Under the pieces are notes generated by a model. That model was not told the DNA's origin. It saw only the letters and a program-made list of their open reading frames with translations, and did not search any database. Of a stretch of DNA of 12,078 nucleotides, positions 1 to 4,694 are shown piece by piece. The position numbers were made by a program, and so were the translations under genes. Source of the stretch: an uncultured Veillonella sp. (GTDB lineage: Bacteria; Bacillota; Negativicutes; Veillonellales; Veillonellaceae); the NCBI GenBank assembly GCA_934202095.1, contig CAKPXN010000036.1:1-12078 (forward strand), in the 5' to 3' direction. Numbering within the stretch: the stretch's first letter is position 1; each line of letters starts with the position of its first letter.

Positions 1-732
1 GATGTGAATTTTACCTTGGAACGCGGCAAGGTATTAACCATCGTAGGCGAGTCCGGATCTGGTAAAACTACCGTGATCCGGGCCCTCATGGGTTTATTGC
101 CTGTAGGTGGTGAAGTTACAGATGGCACCATGATTTTCAATGGTCATAACCTTCGTAACCTGTCTAAATCTGAATGGAGATCTTTGCGCGGCAAAGAGAT
201 GGCCATGATTTTCCAAGATAGTGGTAGTGCCTTAGATCCAATTGTTCGTATCGGTAAGCAGTTTAGAGAGTTATTCAAGTCTCATATTGAGATCTCTAAT
301 GACGAATGTGATCGTCGTGCCATTGAGCTGTTAGAAGCAGTATCTCTTTCTAATGGGGCAGATATATTGCGCCGTTATCCACACGAACTGTCTGGTGGTC
401 AACGCCAACGGGTTGGGATTGCCATGGCATTAGCTATGGACCCAGCATTACTAATTGGTGACGAACCTACATCTGCCTTAGATGTAACGACACAATCTCA
501 AGTAGTTATGCAAATGTTAGAGCTCGCTAAAGAGCATAACTCTGCTATTGTTATGGTGACTCATAATCTTGGTGTAGCAGCCTATATGTCTGACTATATC
601 ATTGTTATGAAAAAGGGCCGTGTTGTAGATGCAGGGACGCCACAAGATATTTTGGAAAATCCATCTAATGAATATACGAAACAATTAAAAGATGCAGTAC
701 CAACATTGGGAGGAGGACGTTACATTGACTAA
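1..732 (+). CDS. Peptide/nickel-type ABC transporter ATP-binding protein, DppD/NikD-like (5' end missing)
   Basis: ATPase subunit of an importer of the peptide/nickel (PepT) family; two such ATPases couple ATP hydrolysis to uptake through inner-membrane permeases, which presumably lie upstream of the window. The frame is open from base 1 and runs straight into a conserved beta-strand, so about 20-25 N-terminal residues are missing; the GTG at base 4 is not a credible start. Numbering from that GTG, Walker A GESGSGKT is at 15-22, the Q-loop Gln at 71, signature LSGGQ at 129-133, Walker B with Asp153-Glu154, D-loop SALD at 157-160 and the switch His at 187, so it should be active. The C-terminus is short, closer to NikD than to the roughly 330-residue DppD/OppD proteins with a Cys-rich tail. 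Its last codons overlap the next gene by 8 bases. Substrate cannot be told from the sequence. Confidence 0.93.
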   Translation, partial: DVNFTLERGKVLTIVGESGSGKTTVIRALMGLLPVGGEVTDGTMIFNGHNLRNLSKSEWRSLRGKEMAMIFQDSGSALDPIVRIGKQFRELFKSHIEISNDECDRRAIELLEAVSLSNGADILRRYPHELSGGQRQRVGIAMALAMDPALLIGDEPTSALDVTTQSQVVMQMLELAKEHNSAIVMVTHNLGVAAYMSDYIIVMKKGRVVDAGTPQDILENPSNEYTKQLKDAVPTLGGGRYID

Positions 733-1540
733 TTACGCTGTAGAAATTAAGAATGTATATAAACGATTCCCACTTCCTACAGGTGGTGAGCTCGAAGCAT
801 GTAAGGATATTAATATTACCTTAGAAAAAGGCCAGTCCCTTGGGATTGTAGGGGAATCTGGCTCTGGTAAAACTACATTGGTTCGTATGATTATGAAGAT
901 GCTGCCTATCACAGAAGGCGAGATTTATGTAGATGGCGTAGAAATACAACATATGAACTCTGAGCAGACAAAAGAATACCGTAAGAAAATTCAAATGGTA
1001 TTCCAAGATCCATCGGCAGCATTTAATCCGCGTATGAAGGTAAAGGATATCATCCTTGAGCCACTATATAACTTTGGTCTTCTAGAAAAAGGGAAAGAAG
1101 AACAAATTGCTGGCGATTATCTTGAGATGGTAGATTTACCTCGCGAGTTTATGTATCGCTATCCTCATGAAATGTCTGGTGGTCAACGTCAACGTGTGGC
1201 CATTGCCCGTGCTATTGTACTTGAGCCTGAAATTCTCGTATTAGACGAAGCCACTAGTGCTCTAGACGTATCTGTACAAGACTCCATTGCCTATTTATTG
1301 GCGCGTTTACAAAAAAAGAAAAACTTAACATACCTATTTATCGCTCATGATATCGCCTTCATTCGTACCATGTGCCACAAGGTGGTCGTAATGTACAAAG
1401 GGGCTATCGTTGAAGAGCTAGATGCATTCCATTTAGCCGATGCAAAGCATCCTTATACGAAGGTTCTATTGAGCTCTATCTTTGAGATCGGCCAAGAACA
1501 TAAACCCCTTACATTAGAAGAAGCCGCTTTAGAAGCATAG
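725..1540 (+). CDS. Peptide/nickel-type ABC transporter ATP-binding protein, DppF/NikE-like
   Basis: Second ATPase of the importer, partner of the upstream ATPase in the nucleotide-binding heterodimer. I place the start at TTG 725: GGGAGGAGG at 708-716 lies 8 bases before it, and the protein then begins MTNYAVEIKNVYKRF like its relatives. The ATG at 692 would add 11 unlikely residues and has no Shine-Dalgarno. The start overlaps the previous stop, suggesting translational coupling. In the 271-residue product Walker A GESGSGKT is at 43-50, Q-loop Gln94, signature MSGGQ at 150-154, Walker B with Asp174-Glu175 and switch His208. The HPYTKVLL segment at 242-249 is the C-terminal oligopeptide/dipeptide transporter motif. 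Length resembles NikE (about 268) but also short DppF forms, so nickel versus peptide specificity is open. An intrinsic terminator follows directly. Confidence 0.93.
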   Translation: MTNYAVEIKNVYKRFPLPTGGELEACKDINITLEKGQSLGIVGESGSGKTTLVRMIMKMLPITEGEIYVDGVEIQHMNSEQTKEYRKKIQMVFQDPSAAFNPRMKVKDIILEPLYNFGLLEKGKEEQIAGDYLEMVDLPREFMYRYPHEMSGGQRQRVAIARAIVLEPEILVLDEATSALDVSVQDSIAYLLARLQKKKNLTYLFIAHDIAFIRTMCHKVVVMYKGAIVEELDAFHLADAKHPYTKVLLSSIFEIGQEHKPLTLEEAALEA

Positions 1541-1548
1541 GTGTAAAT

Positions 1549-1583
1549 AATAGCAGTTAGCCATTTGGTTAACTGCTATTTTT
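1549..1583 (+). terminator. Intrinsic terminator of the ABC ATPase operon
   Basis: A 14-bp stem with one G-T pair (1549-1562 with 1567-1580) and loop ATTT is followed by a T run at 1579-1583. It begins 8 bases after the second ATPase stop and separates that operon from the solute-binding gene. Confidence 0.85.
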
Positions 1584-1611
1584 GTATGTCGATTATCCAT
1601 ATATATTTATT

Positions 1612-1651
1612 TGTATGCATATAATCATATCTGTATCTATATAATCATATC
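1612..1651. repeat. Two tandem copies of a 20-bp AT-rich repeat
   Basis: The unit TGTATNNATATAATCATATC occurs at 1612-1631 and 1632-1651 with only two differences (GC versus CT at unit positions 6-7). The 20-bp period is close to two helical turns, so both copies would present the same face of the DNA. It lies 50-110 bases upstream of the likely promoter of the solute-binding gene. It could be a double binding site for a regulator or merely low-complexity AT-rich DNA. Confidence 0.6.
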
Positions 1652-1699
1652 GAAAATTTTCTCAAAAAAGATTGTGTTAACACTTAATATATAGTATAG

Positions 1700-1731
1700 T
1701 TGACTAAGTGATATACCCCTATGGGTATAAT
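1700..1731 (+). promoter_or_regulatory. Likely promoter of the solute-binding gene
   Basis: A perfect -10 TATAAT is at 1726-1731. The best -35 is TTGACT at 1700-1705, giving a long 20-bp spacer that suggests a weak or regulated promoter. A weaker alternative pair is TTGTGT at 1672-1677 and TATAGT at 1695-1700 with 17-bp spacing. The leader before the ATG at 1785 would be about 47 bases. Confidence 0.55.
1712..1729. promoter_or_regulatory. Operator-like dyad overlapping the -10, CsoR/RcnR-type appearance
   Basis: TATACCC-CTAT-GGGTATA is a perfect inverted repeat with 7-bp arms and a 4-bp centre; its right arm shares bases with the -10 TATAAT. Known operators of the CsoR/RcnR/CstR repressor family have C/G runs flanked by ATAC and GTAT in this arrangement. 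A repressor bound here would block RNA polymerase. Which regulator binds is an inference; none is encoded in the window. Confidence 0.5.
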
Positions 1732-1784
1732 TAAGATATGCTCATATGAAGTGATATACATATAGAGAAAGGTTAGGTGTATGA

Positions 1785-3338
1785 ATGAAAGGATTACGTA
1801 AGGCTTTACTGATTGGTATGACCCTTGGTGTTGTGGTGTTTGGCACTGTAGGCTGTATGAATCAATCATCCGATTCATCTAATGATGTGTTAAAGGTCGG
1901 AGCCATTAGCTTTGCTGGTACTTTGGAGCCAACAGAAAACTATTTTAGCTGGGCTGTTGTGCGGTACGGTGTAGGCGAAACACTCATAAAATTTGATGAC
2001 CATATGAATGCCAAACCATGGCTGGCATCCTCTTGGAAACAAAGTGATGACAAAATGTCTTGGACTTTCACCATCAATGATAAGGTTAAGTTCTCTAATG
2101 GTAAGCCTTTAACCGCTGAGGCTGTAAAAGCATCCTTGGAGAGAAGTTTTGCTAAGAGTAAACGGGCAAAAACATTCTTTAATTACACTGAAATGACTGC
2201 GAATGGTCAAGAACTCACCATTAAGACCGATAAGCCTTATTATAATTTGCCAAACTTGTTAGGGGATCCTTTGTTCCTAATTATAGATGTAACGGCAGAG
2301 GCAAATGGTCGTGATATCGCAAAAGAAGGTCCAATTGGGACTGGCCCTTATGTAGTGACATCCTTTACAAAAGAGCGTGCTGAGCTCACAAGGAATGATA
2401 ACTACTGGGATGGTAAGCCAGGCTTTGCTAAGGTCGAAATTCCATCCATTAACGATGCCAATACACGTGCTATGGCACTACAATCTGGAGATGTAGATAT
2501 GGCTATCAGTATTGGACCTGGTGAATATGGTATCTTCCAAAACGATAAGAAGTTTACTATTTATGAAGATTCCTCCTTGCGTGATGTATTCGTTCGCATG
2601 AGTCAAAAAGGGAAGCTCAAAAACCCTAATATTCGAGCAGCCCTTATTGCTGCTGCAGACCGTGAGTCCTATGCAAAGAATTTGATGAAAGATACCTTTA
2701 TAGCAGGTAAAGCACCATTACCACCATCCATCGACTACGGCTATAATCAATTGCGCGACCCTAATGCATATAATGTAGAACGGGCTAAAGAATTATTGAA
2801 AAAAGAAGGCTATGTTGATACAAATGGGGATGGCATTGTCGATAAAGATGGGGAAAATTTAGTATTAGACTTCTATGCTTATACATCTCGTCCTGAATTG
2901 CCATTATATGCAGAAGCATTGCAAGCGGACTATAAGAAAATCGGTGTAGATTTGCAAATCAAGATCGTAGACTATGCTGTGATCGACACACTAGCTCAAA
3001 CGGGTGATTACGATATGCTAATTTCTAGCGTCGTAACAGCTAATACAGGTCAACCTGTGTGGTTCTTGAAACAATATTGGGGGACAGGTTCTGAAAGTAA
3101 TGGTTCTGGCTTCTCCAATCCGCGTTTTGATGAATTATTAGCCCTTGGTGAAAGTGCCAATGATCCAGTAGTACGCCGTAATGCGGTTATCAATGCACAA
3201 CAATTGATGCTAGATGATTCTGTAGCACTATTCCTTGGATACCCTAAGATCAATATCATAGGGAATACACAAATTGATGGGATTAAGATATCTCCATCTG
3301 AATACTATATCATTACGAAAGATTTAAAACGAAAATAA
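1785..3338 (+). CDS. ABC transporter solute-binding lipoprotein, family 5 (NikA/DppA/OppA-like)
   Basis: Extracytoplasmic receptor of a peptide/nickel-type ABC importer. The 517-residue product has a lipoprotein signal: basic MKGLRK, hydrophobic segment 8-23 and lipobox TVGC with lipidated Cys24. The family 5 fold follows, with recognisable GTLEPTENYFSW near 45-56, KPWLASSW at 77-84, a GPIGTGPYV signature at 182-190 and RNDNYWDGKP at 203-212. Residues 345-357 form an acidic loop (D345, N347, D349, D353, D355, E357) resembling a calcium-binding EF-hand loop; similar inserts occur in some relatives. The ATG at 1785 is preceded by AGGTG at 1775-1779; an ATG four bases upstream opens only six codons. 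The gene has its own promoter and follows a terminator, so it is probably regulated apart from the ATPase genes it likely serves. Ligand could be nickel chelate, another metallophore or peptide. Confidence 0.9.
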   Translation: MKGLRKALLIGMTLGVVVFGTVGCMNQSSDSSNDVLKVGAISFAGTLEPTENYFSWAVVRYGVGETLIKFDDHMNAKPWLASSWKQSDDKMSWTFTINDKVKFSNGKPLTAEAVKASLERSFAKSKRAKTFFNYTEMTANGQELTIKTDKPYYNLPNLLGDPLFLIIDVTAEANGRDIAKEGPIGTGPYVVTSFTKERAELTRNDNYWDGKPGFAKVEIPSINDANTRAMALQSGDVDMAISIGPGEYGIFQNDKKFTIYEDSSLRDVFVRMSQKGKLKNPNIRAALIAAADRESYAKNLMKDTFIAGKAPLPPSIDYGYNQLRDPNAYNVERAKELLKKEGYVDTNGDGIVDKDGENLVLDFYAYTSRPELPLYAEALQADYKKIGVDLQIKIVDYAVIDTLAQTGDYDMLISSVVTANTGQPVWFLKQYWGTGSESNGSGFSNPRFDELLALGESANDPVVRRNAVINAQQLMLDDSVALFLGYPKINIIGNTQIDGIKISPSEYYIITKDLKRK

Positions 3339-3340
3339 TC

Positions 3341-3361
3341 TTACTATGTAAACGATAGTAA
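3341..3361. repeat. Small inverted repeat after the solute-binding gene
   Basis: TTACTAT at 3341-3347 pairs with ATAGTAA at 3355-3361 around a 7-base loop, starting 2 bases after the stop. There is no T run behind it; it may protect the 3' end of the transcript that stops at the terminator further on. Confidence 0.35.
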
Positions 3362-3402
3362 TGAAATCCATTATTATACGTTTTGGTAGTATAGACACAT
3401 CA

Positions 3403-3435
3403 AAAGAGGACTAGCTCTGTGAGCTAGTCCTCTTT
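3403..3435. terminator. Bidirectional intrinsic terminator between convergent genes
   Basis: A perfect 15-bp stem (3403-3417 with 3421-3435) closes loop TGT. The arms begin with AAA and end with TTT, giving a short U tract on either strand. It serves the rightward solute-binding gene and the leftward gene ending at 3446. Confidence 0.88.
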
Positions 3436-3445
3436 GTGTAGTTCT

Positions 3446-4381
3446 TTATTTTTTCTTTTGTTCTGTTGCATCAAGCTCTGCCATGTTTACGACATTTGCT
3501 TTGCCAACCATTTTGTTATATTTAGTGAATAGTTGCGTATAGGCTTCGCCGTAGGAAGAATTGATGATGATGTAGTTACGAGCCTCTGCGACAAATTCTT
3601 TTACAGCGTCTTGATATTCTCGTACTGCATTTTGTGTTTCAGATGTTGTACCAGGTTGTAACTTATTGATACGTTGTGTGATTTGTTGCAAGTTTGCTTC
3701 AACCTTTTGTGTATCTGTATTTCCATCTGGATCGATGAGGTCAATTGTTTGAGCAGTCATGAGATTTAACTCAATAAAGTTAACTGCATTTTCACGTTTC
3801 TCACCTTGATACTCGTTCATGCGCTCTGTATAAAGCTCATTATTACGATTATCTAAGGCTAAATCTAAAGCGTTGTATGTAGCATAGAACTGTTCCGCTA
3901 GAGGTACATATTGTGCCGCTAACTCATCACTACCTTTAAAATTATCTTTTTCAAAGCGACGCTCTACATAATAGGCTTGCAATTGGTCTGCAATAGGAAT
4001 CAATTGATCTAGTACTGCTAACACATCGTTAGTAGATTGATTTACATCTTCGTATGGAGTTGGGCTATCCTGTTTTGCAGCCTCTAAAGCTGTTTTAAGA
4101 TCCTTGTACTTAGGCAATGTAATCGTTGTGTTATGGGAACCATTACGCAACTCTTCAAGTGTTGGTTGCAATTGGTTGGCATAGGCTACACTGTAAGAAT
4201 TATATGTGTCTAATGCGACGATGTAAGGCCGGATGGCGTTGATCTTATCGTCAACGGTTGATCGATATAAAATTGTCGTTGTATTGGATGACAAGAGTGT
4301 ATACACCCCGTAGATCCCACCACCGATAATAGCAATGCCAAGCACGACGGCCGCTATTAACTTGATGTACCCCTTTTTCAA
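3446..4381 (-). CDS. Membrane-anchored, helical DUF3829-like (YiiG-type) protein
   Basis: Function unknown. The 311-residue product has a basic start (MKKGYIK), one hydrophobic segment at about 8-30 rich in Ala, Ile and Gly, then a long extracytoplasmic region that appears mostly alpha-helical, with many Tyr, Asn and Gln and few Cys or His. There is no lipobox Cys, so it is probably a signal-anchored protein rather than a lipoprotein. The motif KINAIRPYIVALDTYNSY at 46-63 and the repeated Tyr/Leu helices recall DUF3829 (YiiG-like) proteins; I am only moderately sure of that family. The tail ends in EQKKK. Start is TTG at 4381, supported by AAGGAG (complement of 4391-4396) nine bases upstream. 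It is a single-gene unit with its own promoter and a shared terminator, divergent from the helicase gene. Confidence 0.75.
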   Translation of the reverse strand: MKKGYIKLIAAVVLGIAIIGGGIYGVYTLLSSNTTTILYRSTVDDKINAIRPYIVALDTYNSYSVAYANQLQPTLEELRNGSHNTTITLPKYKDLKTALEAAKQDSPTPYEDVNQSTNDVLAVLDQLIPIADQLQAYYVERRFEKDNFKGSDELAAQYVPLAEQFYATYNALDLALDNRNNELYTERMNEYQGEKRENAVNFIELNLMTAQTIDLIDPDGNTDTQKVEANLQQITQRINKLQPGTTSETQNAVREYQDAVKEFVAEARNYIIINSSYGEAYTQLFTKYNKMVGKANVVNMAELDATEQKKK

Positions 4382-4426
4382 CTGCGCACGCTCCTTGAAA
4401 ACACACTAACTCTTTTGGATCCGTTT

Positions 4427-4441
4427 GGGCGGACTACGCCC
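4427..4441 (-). other. Small GC-rich hairpin in the leader of the DUF3829-like gene
   Basis: GGGCG at 4427-4431 pairs with CGCCC at 4437-4441 around a 5-base loop. If the promoter at 4459-4487 is right, it sits near the 5' end of the leftward mRNA, where it could stabilise the message. It stands out in an AT-rich region. Confidence 0.4.
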
Positions 4442-4458
4442 CTAGAGTAATTAGTTAC

Positions 4459-4487
4459 ATTATATCATAAACTTACGTACCAAAAAA
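4459..4487 (-). promoter_or_regulatory. Promoter of the DUF3829-like gene (extended -10)
   Basis: Read on the minus strand, TGATATAAT ends at 4459, a perfect -10 hexamer with the TGN extension. The -35 region (complement of 4482-4487) is only TTTTTT. Initiation would fall near 4452, giving a leader of about 70 bases. Confidence 0.5.
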
Positions 4488-4581
4488 GACGTATAGGGCG
4501 GAGAATCATAAGGAATAGATGAAATTATGTTATGTGAACATGTATTAATATTTATAATTAGCGATTTATAGATGAATAATA

Positions 4582-4596
4582 GTAAAAGACTTTTAC
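4582..4596. repeat. Perfect 7-1-7 palindrome upstream of the helicase promoter
   Basis: GTAAAAG-A-CTTTTAC lies in the 313-base divergent spacer, about 55-70 bases upstream of the helicase -10. Size and symmetry fit a dimeric regulator site; no regulator is identifiable. Apart from the two promoters, this palindrome, and a weaker ATGTT/AACAT repeat at 4527-4541, I see nothing else in the spacer. Confidence 0.45.
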
Positions 4597-4631
4597 ATAA
4601 ATAAGTTATTTTGTATAAAAATATATTTCTC

Positions 4632-4659
4632 TAGACGCTGCAGCTGCGGCTGGTATAAT
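4632..4659 (+). promoter_or_regulatory. Promoter of the helicase-NUDIX cassette, with GC-rich palindromic spacer
   Basis: TGGTATAAT at 4651-4659 is an extended -10. The -35 match (TAGACG at 4632-4637, 16-bp spacer) is weak. The spacer contains the overlapping palindromes GCTGCAGC (4637-4644) and GCAGCTGC (4640-4647), a GC-rich patch in otherwise AT-rich DNA that could be an operator. The leader is short: initiation near 4666, GGGGAG at 4683-4688, ATG at 4695. Confidence 0.55.
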
Positions 4660-4694
4660 AGCAAGTATAGTATTCAGTATATGGGGAGTTTATT

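Noticed and set aside
692..724. Upstream ATG start for the second ATPase
   Set aside because: No Shine-Dalgarno before 692, while a near-perfect one precedes TTG 725 and that start gives the family's normal N-terminus.
1781..1801. Six-codon frame at the ATG four bases upstream of the solute-binding gene start
   Set aside because: Too short to claim as a leader peptide; probably accidental, although it has reasonable spacing to GAAAGG.
1..3338. Naming the transporter nikDE/nikA
   Set aside because: Length and operator hint at metal uptake, but no residue in the sequence proves nickel specificity, so gene symbols were withheld.
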